37,556 nucleotides of DNA from Streptomyces sp. col6 (GCF_008042035.1 NZ_RDBL01000006.1:68639-106194); one strand, 5' to 3'. Shown: positions 15,775-24,009, counted from the first letter of the stretch. Program-made: numbers and translations. Notes: generated by a model from the sequence alone, not told the origin.

Positions 15775-16443
15775 ATGACCGGCACGTTCACCACATCTGG
15801 CCCTATCCACTCGGTAACCACCAGTCAGCGATCCACGGCGCGGTGGCTCACGACCAGTGGTGTGGTGGCAGGCCCACTGTTCCTTGCGGCCGGACTTGCC
15901 CAGGGACTCACGCGCGACGGCTTTGACTTCACCCGAAACGCGATCAGCCAACTCGCTCTGGGCGGGGCCGGCTGGGTTCAGACGCTGAGTTTCGTGTTCA
16001 CCGGAGCGCTGCTGGTCGCCGGCGCGGCCGGGCTACGGCGGACTCTGCACAGAGGCCCCGCCGGGAGATGGGCACCGGCCTTGGTCGGCGTGTTCGGCCT
16101 CTCCTTCTGGGCGGCGGCCGCCTTCCCGGCCGACGCCGGTGCGGGCTTCCCCGCAGGTTCCCCGGACGCGACGGTGATGAGTGGGCACGGCGCGGTCCAC
16201 ATGGCTGCCGGAATGATCGGCTACCTCGCTCTGTGTGCGGCGCTCGTCGTTCTGGCTCGCCCGCTTGCCGCCCGGGGTCTTCACGGTTGGGCTGTGGCGT
16301 CGCGGCTCGTACCCGTGGCTGTCCTCGCCGGATTCATGGGCTCGGCCGCGTCGGTTCTTGCGTTCACTGCCGGTGCCGGCCTCGGCCTGCTGTGGCTGAG
16401 CGCGGTGATGGCGCGGCTGGCCGACGCTCCGGGCGACCACTAG
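15775..16443 (+). CDS. DUF998 family membrane protein
   Basis: A 222-residue integral membrane protein with about six hydrophobic segments. The conserved TRDGFDFTRNAISQLALGGAGWVQ stretch marks DUF998, and GHGAVHMAAGMIGY supplies histidines in a central helix. Such proteins are of unknown function, often near stress or transport genes. ATG 15775 follows GAGGAAGG. It lies in the second tRNA-Gly island unit upstream of the DUF4287 gene (57 bp apart). Confidence 0.88.
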   Translation: MTGTFTTSGPIHSVTTSQRSTARWLTTSGVVAGPLFLAAGLAQGLTRDGFDFTRNAISQLALGGAGWVQTLSFVFTGALLVAGAAGLRRTLHRGPAGRWAPALVGVFGLSFWAAAAFPADAGAGFPAGSPDATVMSGHGAVHMAAGMIGYLALCAALVVLARPLAARGLHGWAVASRLVPVAVLAGFMGSAASVLAFTAGAGLGLLWLSAVMARLADAPGDH

Positions 16444-16500
16444 CCAAACGCCGTTCTCACCGATTCCACCAAGGTGATCACAATCCGAAACGGAGCATCC

Positions 16501-16716
16501 ATGACCGACAACGCCGTGAAGGGCCCTGCCAGCTACTTCCCGTCCATCGAGAAGAAGTACGGGCGTCCGATCGCCGAGTGGAAGGGGCTCATTCGTTCCT
16601 CACCGCTCACCAAGCACATGGAGCTGGTCGGCTGGCTCAAGTCCGAACACGGACTCGGCCATGGCCACGCAAATGCCCTCGTCGCCCACACACTCGCCGA
16701 GGACAGCGCCAAGTGA
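16501..16716 (+). CDS. DUF4287 domain protein
   Basis: A 71-residue protein with YFPSIEKKYGRP and the signature LTKHMELVGWLKSEHGLGHGHANALV, typical of DUF4287. Family members are single-domain or fused to DUF5655; function is unknown. ATG 16501 follows GGAG by 5 nt. It is convergent with the sigma factor gene; its stop ends exactly where that gene's stop begins. Confidence 0.88.
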   Translation: MTDNAVKGPASYFPSIEKKYGRPIAEWKGLIRSSPLTKHMELVGWLKSEHGLGHGHANALVAHTLAEDSAK

Positions 16717-17697
16717 TCAGGTCGGGGCGCCGAGGCATGCTTCACCGCTCAGGTATCCCGGCAGGCCGAACAGAGGAAAGAGGATCGCGATGTCACGGAA
16801 TGCCGTGATGCTCGCGATGCGATCGCCGGAGAACTCGAGGACTTGGAGCGCCCAGGGCTCGTAACCGGTTCCGTCCATACGGGGCCGGTACTGGCCGAAC
16901 GCGGGGGAGCCGTTCGCCACGGTCGGGACGAGTCGCGATCCGCGGCAGCCGACGGCCGGTCCGGTCAGCCACGACTTGATATCGGCCATTCCGTGCATCC
17001 ACTTCGCGTACGGAGGAAGGGACAGAGTGGCGTCGACGTGGAGCAGCAATCCCAGCTCCTCCATGTCGTACCGGGAGAACGCCGTCGCGTACCGCTCGGC
17101 CAGGACCTGCTGCGTGCCACCGGGCGCCGGGAGGCCGAGTTCGTCGGCCCTGTCCCGGCGGTCGGCCAGAGTGGCGCGGGCTCGCTGCAAAGCACTGTTG
17201 GCGGAGGCGAGAGTGCAGCCGTGCAGGTCGGCGACCTCGCGGGCCGAGAAGCCGAGGACATCCCGCAGGAGCAACGTGGCCCGCTGCTTGGGCGGCAGGT
17301 GCTGGAGCGCGGCGACGAACGCCAGCCGTACCGACTCGCCGGTCATCGCGGAAGCCGCCGGATCGCCACCGGGCAGGGGGTCGATCCACAGCGCGCTGTC
17401 CGCCGGCATGCCTGGAGGTGCGGCGCCGTCCGAAGGCCCGGACAGGTCCATCGGCAGCGCCCGCCGCCTCCCGGCAGCCAGGGCGTCCAGACACACGTTG
17501 GTGGCGATTCGATACACCCATGAACGCAGGGACGACCTGCCCTCGAACTGCCCGGCGTTCTGCCAAGCCCGGACGAGGGTCTGCTGAGCGGCATCCTCGG
17601 CTTCTGCGTACGACCCCAGCATGCGATAGCAGTAGCGAACCAACTCGCCCCGGTACGCCTCAAGCTCCAGCACTATCGCCCGCGCCTTGTCACCCAT
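16717..17697 (-). CDS. ECF sigma factor with C-terminal SnoaL-like domain (SigX5 type)
   Basis: A 326-residue RNA polymerase sigma factor. Region 2 is at about 8-75 (LVRYCYRMLGSYAEAEDAAQ, RSSLRSWVYRIATNVCLD). Region 4 is at about 140-190 (LQHLPPKQRATLLLRDVLGF, SAREVADLHGCTLASANSAL). A SnoaL-like domain (about 205-326) replaces an anti-sigma partner, as in the SigJ/ECF41 and SigX5 (TIGR02960) groups, and may act as an internal sensor. ATG 17697 follows GGGGAG. It is the island gene nearest to the tRNA; no anti-sigma gene is present. Confidence 0.9.
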   Translation of the reverse strand: MGDKARAIVLELEAYRGELVRYCYRMLGSYAEAEDAAQQTLVRAWQNAGQFEGRSSLRSWVYRIATNVCLDALAAGRRRALPMDLSGPSDGAAPPGMPADSALWIDPLPGGDPAASAMTGESVRLAFVAALQHLPPKQRATLLLRDVLGFSAREVADLHGCTLASANSALQRARATLADRRDRADELGLPAPGGTQQVLAERYATAFSRYDMEELGLLLHVDATLSLPPYAKWMHGMADIKSWLTGPAVGCRGSRLVPTVANGSPAFGQYRPRMDGTGYEPWALQVLEFSGDRIASITAFRDIAILFPLFGLPGYLSGEACLGAPT

Positions 17698-17891
17698 GTC
17701 GCTCCCCCCGCTTCGGATGACGCGCGACCTCAACATGTGGCCAGGCGTGCCCATCCGGCCGGCACAACGATAGAGCTGCGGGCATGCGCGGCGGTCCTGA
17801 GGGCGGACAAAGAGCGGCCGCGAGTGCCGCAAAAAGGGGTCAGGTGGTGCGGAGGTGGTTGCAAGGCGCTCAGGAAGGGCTAGACAACGAC

Positions 17892-17920
17892 GAACCCCCA
17901 GGTCGATGACCTGGGGGTTC
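17892..17920 (-). terminator. Terminator of tRNA-Gly
   Basis: GAACCCCCAGGTC (17892-17904) and GACCTGGGGGTTC (17908-17920) are perfect 13-bp arms around GAT, 8 nt beyond the tRNA 3' end. Confidence 0.85.
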
Positions 17921-17927
17921 ATGGAAG

Positions 17928-17998
17928 AGCGGGTGACGAGAATCGAACTCGCGCTCTGAGCTTGGGAAGCTCATGTTCTACCATTAAACTACACCCGC
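17928..17998 (-). tRNA. tRNA-Gly(CCC)
   Basis: 71 nt on the minus strand. Acceptor arms GCGGGTG/CACCCGC, a small D arm with GTTTAATGGTAGAAC, anticodon stem TGAGC/GCTCA with loop TTCCCAA (anticodon CCC), T arm GCGAG-TTCGATT-CTCGT. CCA is not encoded. Its 3' half is repeated at 14303-14348 and 15349-15392, showing use as an integration site. Confidence 0.95.
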
Positions 17999-18222
17999 GA
18001 AAATGTCAGCCGCTGTCTCCAGTGGTGCATCGTGACTCACCTTACCCCATCGCGATCCCGTCGCGCCGTCGTCCGTGGGCGAGGGGGTGAGGGGGCGGTG
18101 ATGCGGGTGTCGGGCGCGGGAGTTGGGGGCGTAGCGTGGGTGTCGGAGTGCCGCGTGGAGTGGCGTCCTGTTCATCCCCTAATGTGGCGGTCTCGTCCAC
18201 GGCTTGATGGGGAAGGGACTTG

Positions 18223-18396
18223 ATGGACTCCATGGAGCGCACCGTCGTCCGCTGTGCCGAAGGGCACGTTTTCGCTACCACCTCGTTTCCGATGCAGCAG
18301 CTCGGGGCAGGGCGGATCGGGCCCGGGAGGCTCATCCGGTGTCCCCGGTGCGCTCGGTTGCGGCATGCCGTGCCCGTGGTGTTCGAGCAGCGGTAG
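18223..18396 (+). CDS. Small zinc-ribbon-like protein upstream of dcd
   Basis: A 57-residue protein too short for many gene callers. ATG 18223 follows AAGGGA by 5 nt. It carries CAEGH near residue 11 and CPRC at 40-43, which could bind one zinc (Cys11, His15, Cys40, Cys43). The rest is basic with a conserved-looking VRCAEGHVF and RLIRCPRCARLR. I believe similar small proteins occur in Streptomyces. The role is unknown; nucleic acid binding is plausible. Confidence 0.75.
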   Translation: MDSMERTVVRCAEGHVFATTSFPMQQLGAGRIGPGRLIRCPRCARLRHAVPVVFEQR

Positions 18397-18453
18397 GTAA
18401 CGGACGACAGGCGCGCGGGGCGGCCCGATGAGGGCGGGTCCGCGCGTTCTGCG

Positions 18454-18459
18454 TATCCT
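18454..18459 (+). promoter_or_regulatory. -10 box TATCCT for leaderless dcd
   Basis: TATCCT ends 6 nt before GTG 18466; no ribosome site is present. Confidence 0.5.
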
Positions 18460-18465
18460 CGGTGG

Positions 18466-19041
18466 GTGCTTCTCTCAGACAAGGACATCCGCGCCGAGAT
18501 CGACGCCGGACGCGTACGCATTGATCCATTCGACGCGTCGATGGTGCAGCCCTCGAGCATCGATGTGCGGCTCGACCGCTACTTCCGGGTGTTCGAGAAC
18601 CACCGCTATCCGCACATCGACCCGGCCGTCGAGCAGGTGGATCTGACGCGCACCGTCGAACCGGACGGGGACGAGGCGTTCATCCTGCACCCCGGCGAGT
18701 TCGTGCTGGCGTCGACGTACGAGGTCATCTCGCTGCCCGACGATCTCGCCTCGCGGCTGGAGGGCAAGAGTTCCCTCGGCCGGCTCGGGCTGGTCACGCA
18801 TTCCACCGCCGGGTTCATCGACCCCGGATTCTCCGGGCACGTGACCCTGGAGCTGTCGAATCTGGCGACGCTGCCGATAAAGCTGTGGCCGGGAATGAAG
18901 ATCGGTCAGCTGTGCATGTTCCGGCTGAGTTCTCCGTCGGAGTTCCCTTACGGCTCCGAGCGGTACGGGTCGCGTTATCAGGGGCAGCGCGGTCCGACCG
19001 CGTCGCGCTCCTTCATGAATTTCCACCGGACGCAGGTGTGA
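18466..19041 (+). CDS. dcd: dCTP deaminase
   Basis: A 191-residue trimeric enzyme that deaminates dCTP toward dUMP/dTTP supply. Family motifs are [17 protein letters not shown] at the start, [14 protein letters not shown], the catalytic region [20 protein letters not shown] with Glu and Arg/Ser residues, GHVTLELSN, and the C-terminal [13 protein letters not shown] lid. Length is exactly typical. Leaderless GTG start. The phosphoribosyltransferase gene follows 7 bp after the stop, suggesting one transcript for nucleotide metabolism. Whether it is mono- or bifunctional (dCTP to dUMP, as in Mycobacterium) cannot be settled by eye. Confidence 0.97.
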   Translation: MLLSDKDIRAEIDAGRVRIDPFDASMVQPSSIDVRLDRYFRVFENHRYPHIDPAVEQVDLTRTVEPDGDEAFILHPGEFVLASTYEVISLPDDLASRLEGKSSLGRLGLVTHSTAGFIDPGFSGHVTLELSNLATLPIKLWPGMKIGQLCMFRLSSPSEFPYGSERYGSRYQGQRGPTASRSFMNFHRTQV

Positions 19042-19048
19042 GGACCCG

Positions 19049-19549
19049 ATGACTGACGATGTGCGGGAGAACCTGACGTACGACGGCTTCGGGCACGCCG
19101 TACGCGAGCTGGCGCAGGCCGTGGCCGACGACGGGTTCGAGCCGGACGTGGTGCTGAGCATCGCGCGCGGCGGGGTGTTCGTCGCGGGCGGTCTGGCGTA
19201 CGCGCTGGACTGCAAGAACATCCACCTGGTGAACGTCGAGTTCTACACCGGCGTGGGCACCACCCTGGAAATGCCCGTCATGCTGGCACCCGTGCCGAAC
19301 GTCATCGACTTCTCGGACAAGAAGGTCCTGATCGCCGATGACGTCGCCGACACCGGGAAGACGCTGAAGCTGGTCCGCGACTTCTGCATCGACCATGTCG
19401 CCGAGGTGCGTTCCGCGGTCATCTACGAGAAGTCCCACTCGCTCGTGAAATGCGAGTACGTGTGGAAGAAGACCGACAACTGGATCAACTTCCCATGGAG
19501 TGTGGAGAAGCCGGTCGTGCGGCGCAGCGGGCAGGTTCTCGACGCGTGA
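19049..19549 (+). CDS. Phosphoribosyltransferase
   Basis: A 166-residue type I phosphoribosyltransferase. The PRPP-binding motif VLIADDVADTGKTL is clear, and an N-terminal VVLSIARGGVFVAGGLAYAL contributes the usual RGG loop. It most resembles small Gpt-like purine salvage enzymes, though the base is uncertain. ATG 19049 lies 7 bp after the dcd stop, with GTGAGGAC at the junction as ribosome site. A strong terminator follows. Confidence 0.92.
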   Translation: MTDDVRENLTYDGFGHAVRELAQAVADDGFEPDVVLSIARGGVFVAGGLAYALDCKNIHLVNVEFYTGVGTTLEMPVMLAPVPNVIDFSDKKVLIADDVADTGKTLKLVRDFCIDHVAEVRSAVIYEKSHSLVKCEYVWKKTDNWINFPWSVEKPVVRRSGQVLDA

Positions 19550-19560
19550 TCGCGTGAATA

Positions 19561-19597
19561 CGTAAAAGGGCCCCGGTCGTTCCGGGGCCCTTTTACG
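19561..19597. terminator. Strong bidirectional terminator
   Basis: CGTAAAAGGGCCCCGG (19561-19576) and its perfect 16-bp complement (19582-19597) around TCGTT. The A and T runs give U tracts in both directions. It lies between convergent genes ending at 19549 and 19615. Confidence 0.95.
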
Positions 19598-19614
19598 TGC
19601 GCGTCGTGCAGGCG

Positions 19615-20526
19615 TCAGATCGTGCCAAGCTTCAGGATCGACACCAGCGCCAGCAGCTGGATCGCCGAGGCGCCCAGCGCCTTCGGCCACGGCAGGTCGT
19701 GCGACTTGCTCACCATCGAGGTGAGCAGCGCCGCCGCGGCCAGCCAGGTGACCCAGCCGAGGATGACGACCAGCGAGTTCTCGCCGCCCAGGAACATCGC
19801 GAAGACCAGGCGCGGCACGTCCGTGATCGACATGATCAGCATGGACAGGCCGACCGTCGGCTGCCACGCGCCGTCGCCGCCGAGCTGGCGGGCCAGTGTG
19901 TGGGTGACGGCGCCCAGGACCAGGCCGCCGAGCACGAAGCAGACGCCCGTGAGGATCACGTAGGGGACGGCGCTGGAGACCGGGGCGTGGATCGCGTCGT
20001 CGCGCGCCTGGTCGAAGCCGAAGAGGGCCAGCAGGCCGTAGAGGAACGTCACGACCAGGGCCGGGCCCCAGACCGGGTAGTCCCGCATCTGCCAGAACGT
20101 CGGGCTGGGGCGCGTCACGATGCCGCTCAGCAGCTGCTTCCAGTGCAGGCGCGGGCCCACGGGCGCGGCGGGCGCCTGGCCGGCGCGGTAGGCGCTGCCG
20201 TCGCCGTACGGCTCCTCGTCGATGCGGAACGCCTGGGTGTGGCCGGGGTTGTTCGCGTACGGATCACCGTGGTGCCCGCCGCCCTGCTGCGGGTACGGGT
20301 CGGCGAAGTACTCCGGCTCGTCGGGGCCGCCGCCCCGGTAGCCGCCGCCGTCGTGGTAGCCCGGTGCGCCGTGGTGCGGGGCGCCCTGTCCTCCCGTCGG
20401 CGGCCATTGCTGCTGCCCGTACGGCGGCGGCGGTGCCTGATTGCCGTACGGCTGCTGCCGCGGTTGCTGTTGCCCTTGCTGCGGGGTGCGGTTGTCCCGG
20501 CCGCGTCCGATCCTGAATCCAGCCAC
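19615..20526 (-). CDS. Yip1-like membrane protein with Gln/Pro-rich N-terminus
   Basis: A 303-residue protein. Residues 1-135 are low-complexity, rich in Gln, Pro, Gly and Tyr and probably disordered (QQGQQQPRQQPYG). Residues 150-303 hold about five membrane helices of the Yip1 type, beginning after SGIVTRPSPTFWQMRDYP and including LLALFGFDQARDD and LARQLGGDGAWQPTV. GTG 20526 is chosen because TACGTT (20533-20538) ends 6 nt before it and the frame upstream lacks coding character. Function unknown; Yip1 proteins act in membrane traffic in eukaryotes. Confidence 0.85.
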   Translation of the reverse strand: MAGFRIGRGRDNRTPQQGQQQPRQQPYGNQAPPPPYGQQQWPPTGGQGAPHHGAPGYHDGGGYRGGGPDEPEYFADPYPQQGGGHHGDPYANNPGHTQAFRIDEEPYGDGSAYRAGQAPAAPVGPRLHWKQLLSGIVTRPSPTFWQMRDYPVWGPALVVTFLYGLLALFGFDQARDDAIHAPVSSAVPYVILTGVCFVLGGLVLGAVTHTLARQLGGDGAWQPTVGLSMLIMSITDVPRLVFAMFLGGENSLVVILGWVTWLAAAALLTSMVSKSHDLPWPKALGASAIQLLALVSILKLGTI

Positions 20527-20532
20527 TCGTCG

Positions 20533-20538
20533 AACGTA
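20533..20538 (-). promoter_or_regulatory. -10 box TACGTT for leaderless Yip1-like gene
   Basis: TACGTT on the minus strand ends 6 nt before GTG 20526. Confidence 0.5.
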
Positions 20539-20658
20539 CCTGCTCCGCCGGTTACGGGGGCCCGGGGCCGGGGAAGTACCGGCCTTTGACGCGTAGATGT
20601 GACATCCCCTAAGGGGACCCCCGGGGGTTGTCCCCAGCATCCGTCGGGGGGGAACGCG

Positions 20659-20699
20659 GAAGCGGCCGGTCCTGCCCCCGAGGCAGGTCCGACCGCTTC
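20659..20699 (-). terminator. Terminator of the Fe-S reductase gene
   Basis: 18-bp arms (20659-20676 and 20682-20699) with two mismatches around a 5-nt loop, just after the stop at 20723. Confidence 0.75.
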
Positions 20700-20722
20700 G
20701 CCGCGCCGTGGCGCCGGTCCGG

Positions 20723-22990
20723 CTACTTCACCGGTTCCGGCTCCGGTTCGTCCGCCGATTCCGCTTCGCCCGCCGGGTCGGCCGGCGTCTTCACGGAGTC
20801 GAGCAGCAGCTGGGACACGTCCACCACCTGGATGGACTCCTTCGCCTTGCCGTCGTTCTTCTTGCCGTTGACCGAGTCGGTCAGCATGACCAGGCAGAAC
20901 GGGCAGGCCGTGGAGACGATGTCCGGGTTGAGGGCGAGGGCCTCGTCGACACGCTCGTTGTTGATGCGCTTGCCGATCCGCTCCTCCATCCACATCCGGG
21001 CACCACCGGCGCCGCAGCAGAAGCCGCGCTCCTTGTGGCGGTGCATCTCCTCGTTCCGCAGGCCCGGGACCTTCGCGATGATCTCGCGCGGAGGCGTGTA
21101 GATCTTGTTGTGGCGGCCCAGGTAGCAGGGGTCGTGGTACGTGATCAGACCCTCGACCGGGGTCACCGGGATCAGCTTGCCCTCGTCGATGAGGTGCTGG
21201 AGCAGCTGCGTGTGGTGGATGACCTCGTACTCGCCGCCGAGCTGCGGGTACTCGTTCGCGATCGTGTTGAAGCAGTGCGGGCAGGTCGCGACGATCTTCT
21301 TCGAGGCCTTGGCCTTCTTCGTCGAGTCGTCCTCGTCGTCCTCGCCGAACGCAATGTTCAGCATCGCGACGTTCTCCGCGCCGAGCTGCTGGAACAGCGG
21401 CTCGTTGCCGAGGCGGCGGGCCGAGTCACCGGTGCACTTCTCGTCGCCGCCCATGATCGCGAACTTGACGCCCGCGATGTGCAGCAGCTCCGCGAAGGCC
21501 TTGGTGGTCTTCTTGGCGCGGTCCTCCAGGGCGCCGGCGCAGCCGACCCAGTAGAGGTAGTCGACCTCGGTGAGGTCCTCGACGTCCTTCCCGACGATCG
21601 GAACCTCGAAGTCGACTTCCTTGGTCCACTCGACGCGCTGCTTCTTGGCGAGCCCCCAGGGGTTCCCCTTCTTCTCCAGGTTCTTGAGCATGGTTCCCGC
21701 CTCGGACGGGAACGCCGACTCGATCATCACCTGGTAGCGGCGCATGTCGACGATGTGGTCGATGTGCTCGATGTCGACCGGGCACTGCTCCACACACGCA
21801 CCGCAGGTGGTGCAGGACCAGAGGACGTCCGGGTCGATGACGCCGTTCTCCTCGACCGTACCGATCAGCGGACGCTCGGCCTCCGCGAGGGCGGCCGCGG
21901 GAACGTCCTTGAGCTGCTCCTCGGTCGCCTTCTCCTCGCCCTCCATGTCCTTGCCGCCGCCGGCCAGCAGGTAGGGGGCCTTGGCGTGCGCGTGGTCGCG
22001 CAGGGACATGATCAGGAGCTTCGGCGAGAGCGGCTTGCCGGTGTTCCAGGCGGGGCACTGCGACTGGCAGCGGCCGCACTCGGTGCAGGTGGAGAAATCG
22101 AGGATGCCCTTCCAGGAGAACTGCTCGACCTGGGAGACACCGAAGACGGCGTCGTCGGCCGGGTCCTCCCAGTCGATCTCCTTGCCGCCCGTGGTCATCG
22201 GCTGCAGCGCGCCCAGCGCGACCGCGCCGTCGGCGTTCCGCTTGAACCAGATGTTCGGGAAGGCCAGGAAGCGGTGCCAGGCGACACCCATGTTCGTGTT
22301 GAGGCCGACGGTGATCGCCCAGGTCATGGTGACGCCGAGCTTGATCATGGCGGTCAGGTAGACGAGGTTCTGGAGCGTGCCGAGGCTGAGCCCCTTGAAG
22401 GCCGCGACCAGGGGGTACGAGGCGAAGTACGCGGCCTCGTAGCCGTCCACGTGATGAAGGGCGCCCTCAAGGCCGCGCAGCGTCATGATCGCGAGACCGA
22501 TGACGAGGATGACGGCCTCGACGAAGTACGCCTGGCCCATCTTCGACCCCGCGAACCGCGACTTGCGGCCCGCCCGGGAGGGCAGGTTGAGCTGGCGGAT
22601 CGCGATGAGGACCAGGATGCCCACCGTCGTCGCGAGCGCGATGAACTCCGTGTACACCTCGTACGGCAGCCAGCCGCCGAGGACGGGGAGGACCCAGTCG
22701 GCCTTGAACAGCTGACCGTACGCCGTGACGATGGTCAGGCCGAGGGTCAGGAAGCCGACGGCGACGAACCAGTGGGCGATGCCGATGATGCCCCATCGGT
22801 TCATCCTGGTGTGGCCGACGAACTCCTTGGCCAGGGTGATCGTGCGCTGTTTCACGGCATCGGTGCGGCTGCCGGCCGGAACCGGCTGTCCGAGCGTGAC
22901 GAACCGGTAGATCTGCGCGACGGCTCGGGCGATGAGCGCAACGCCGACCACGGTCAGCACCAGCGACACGATGATCGCGGCGAGTTGCAT
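20723..22990 (-). CDS. Membrane-bound Fe-S reductase (HdrD/Rv0338c-like)
   Basis: A 755-residue respiratory-type oxidoreductase. Residues 1-240 hold about five membrane helices resembling a nitrate reductase gamma/HdrE-type cytochrome b module. Two 4Fe-4S sites follow: CTECGRCQSQCP from Cys302 and CTTCGACVEQCP from Cys393. The C-terminal half has two CCG (cysteine-rich) domains: YWVGCAG with CPHCFNTIANEYP, then YHDPCYLGRHN, GFCCGAGGARMW and CPFCLVMLTD. This equals the mycobacterial Rv0338c layout. It probably moves electrons between quinone and a soluble or thiol partner. ATG 22990 follows GAGGAG. The last 40 residues are acidic and proline-rich. Confidence 0.92.
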   Translation of the reverse strand: MQLAAIIVSLVLTVVGVALIARAVAQIYRFVTLGQPVPAGSRTDAVKQRTITLAKEFVGHTRMNRWGIIGIAHWFVAVGFLTLGLTIVTAYGQLFKADWVLPVLGGWLPYEVYTEFIALATTVGILVLIAIRQLNLPSRAGRKSRFAGSKMGQAYFVEAVILVIGLAIMTLRGLEGALHHVDGYEAAYFASYPLVAAFKGLSLGTLQNLVYLTAMIKLGVTMTWAITVGLNTNMGVAWHRFLAFPNIWFKRNADGAVALGALQPMTTGGKEIDWEDPADDAVFGVSQVEQFSWKGILDFSTCTECGRCQSQCPAWNTGKPLSPKLLIMSLRDHAHAKAPYLLAGGGKDMEGEEKATEEQLKDVPAAALAEAERPLIGTVEENGVIDPDVLWSCTTCGACVEQCPVDIEHIDHIVDMRRYQVMIESAFPSEAGTMLKNLEKKGNPWGLAKKQRVEWTKEVDFEVPIVGKDVEDLTEVDYLYWVGCAGALEDRAKKTTKAFAELLHIAGVKFAIMGGDEKCTGDSARRLGNEPLFQQLGAENVAMLNIAFGEDDEDDSTKKAKASKKIVATCPHCFNTIANEYPQLGGEYEVIHHTQLLQHLIDEGKLIPVTPVEGLITYHDPCYLGRHNKIYTPPREIIAKVPGLRNEEMHRHKERGFCCGAGGARMWMEERIGKRINNERVDEALALNPDIVSTACPFCLVMLTDSVNGKKNDGKAKESIQVVDVSQLLLDSVKTPADPAGEAESADEPEPEPVK

Positions 22991-23052
22991 TGGGGGCTCC
23001 TCGGGCCTGCGAGGGTGGGATCGATCCAGCGTCTACTAGCGAGTACGGCGCC

Positions 23053-23070
23053 TTCCGGTGAGCACCGGAA
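23053..23070. promoter_or_regulatory. Palindrome upstream of the Fe-S reductase
   Basis: TTCCGGTG (23053-23060), AG, CACCGGAA (23063-23070): perfect 8-bp arms, 63-80 bp before ATG 22990. It is flanked by the related inverted pair TAGCGAGTAC (left) and GTATCGCTA (right), giving a symmetrical region. Candidate operator, regulator unknown. Confidence 0.55.
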
Positions 23071-23128
23071 CCACGAGTATCGCTACTACTAAGCAGTAAC
23101 TTAATCAGTCTGTGCTGACACTATCCAC

Positions 23129-23800
23129 TTATTCCGCCGTCCTGTAGCCGGGCAGGCGGTGATCTGTGTCGCTCAGGTGTGCCTTGCCGCGCCACCGCAG
23201 GGCATGGGCCGCCTCGCGGAGGGGTACGCGCACGGCCTCGGCGAGGACCGCAAGGTCCAGCGGCAGCCCCTGGTGCTCCGCGTAGTGCTGGTCCAGCAGC
23301 GCGGCCTCGTCCCATGGCATCCCGGAGCGGTGCCGGACCTGGGCCAGGCCGGTCAGGCCGGGCTTCAGCTCCTGGCGCCAGCGGCGCGCACCCTCGGCGC
23401 CGTTCCTCGCGTCGCCCGGGGCGAGCGGCGCCGGCCCCACGATGGACAGCTCGCCGCGTACCACGTGGTGCAGGCGCGAAACCACGTCCAGCTTCAGCCA
23501 CCGGGTGTGCAGCGAGCGCAGGACGAAGGGCGTGCCGTGCAGCCCGACGCGGGGGGAGCGCCTCGTGACCGGGCGGCCCTGTACGGCGAGCGCCAGGGCG
23601 GCCGCCGCCAGTAAAGGGGAGGCGAGGAGGAGCAGGGCCGAACCGAGGGCCACGTCGAGGGTGCGTTTGGCGGTCGGGCGGGGAAGAGGGGTGGGGATCC
23701 GTGCCCGCAGGTACGCGCGCGCGGCCGCTGTACGCGGCACGCGTGGCGGCCGCCAGGGGCGCGGCCGGGGCCCTCTTCCCCACTGTCCCTGTGTACGCAT
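23129..23800 (-). CDS. Short bacterial sugar transferase with altered catalytic pair
   Basis: A 223-residue polyprenyl-phosphate glycosylphosphotransferase-type protein. It keeps KRTLDVALGSALLLLASP (membrane re-entrant helix), RVGLHGTPFVLRS, RGELSIVGPAPL and KPGLTGLAQV with PWDEAALLDQHY. The catalytic Asp-Glu pair before the NVLRG-like segment is Asp105-Val106 here, and VGPRP has become VGPAP, so normal phosphosugar transfer is doubtful. It lacks the large N-terminal membrane region of long family members. The start is uncertain: ATG 23800 is preferred over ATG 23887 because the upstream extension is not family-like. No exopolysaccharide genes adjoin. Confidence 0.8.
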   Translation of the reverse strand: MRTQGQWGRGPRPRPWRPPRVPRTAAARAYLRARIPTPLPRPTAKRTLDVALGSALLLLASPLLAAAALALAVQGRPVTRRSPRVGLHGTPFVLRSLHTRWLKLDVVSRLHHVVRGELSIVGPAPLAPGDARNGAEGARRWRQELKPGLTGLAQVRHRSGMPWDEAALLDQHYAEHQGLPLDLAVLAEAVRVPLREAAHALRWRGKAHLSDTDHRLPGYRTAE

Positions 23801-23956
23801 CGTTCGCACCTGCCTGGAATCGGCGGATCGGATGCCGGTTTTGCGCTGCTCGCGGCATTTTGTGACAGAACGATCCCATGCGGCCATGATGGAGGAGGGC
23901 TGCGCGGCCCATGGGGCGCCTGGTGTCGCCGGTGGCGCGGAGTGGATGCACGTAAG

Positions 23957-23976
23957 TTGAGCCCCCTCGACTCAGG
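23957..23976. promoter_or_regulatory. Degenerate HAIR box upstream of dnaK
   Basis: TTGAGC...ACTCAGG resembles the HspR repeat CTTGAGT-N7-ACTCAAG with several mismatches. It lies before the -35 box of the dnaK promoter. Confidence 0.55.
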
Positions 23977-23980
23977 TCTG

Positions 23981-24009
23981 TTGACTCCGTGACGGGTGTC
24001 GTGCATCCT
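23981..24009 (+). promoter_or_regulatory. dnaK promoter
   Basis: TTGACT (23981-23986), 17 bp, CATCCT (24004-24009). The perfect HAIR box begins at 24008, overlapping the end of the -10, so HspR binding should block transcription. Confidence 0.65.

Noticed and set aside
20708..23092. 794-residue open frame on the plus strand
   Set aside because: It runs antisense to the Fe-S reductase, whose motifs are unmistakable. The translation is low-complexity Arg/Ala/Val/Asp, as expected from the opposite strand of high-GC codons.
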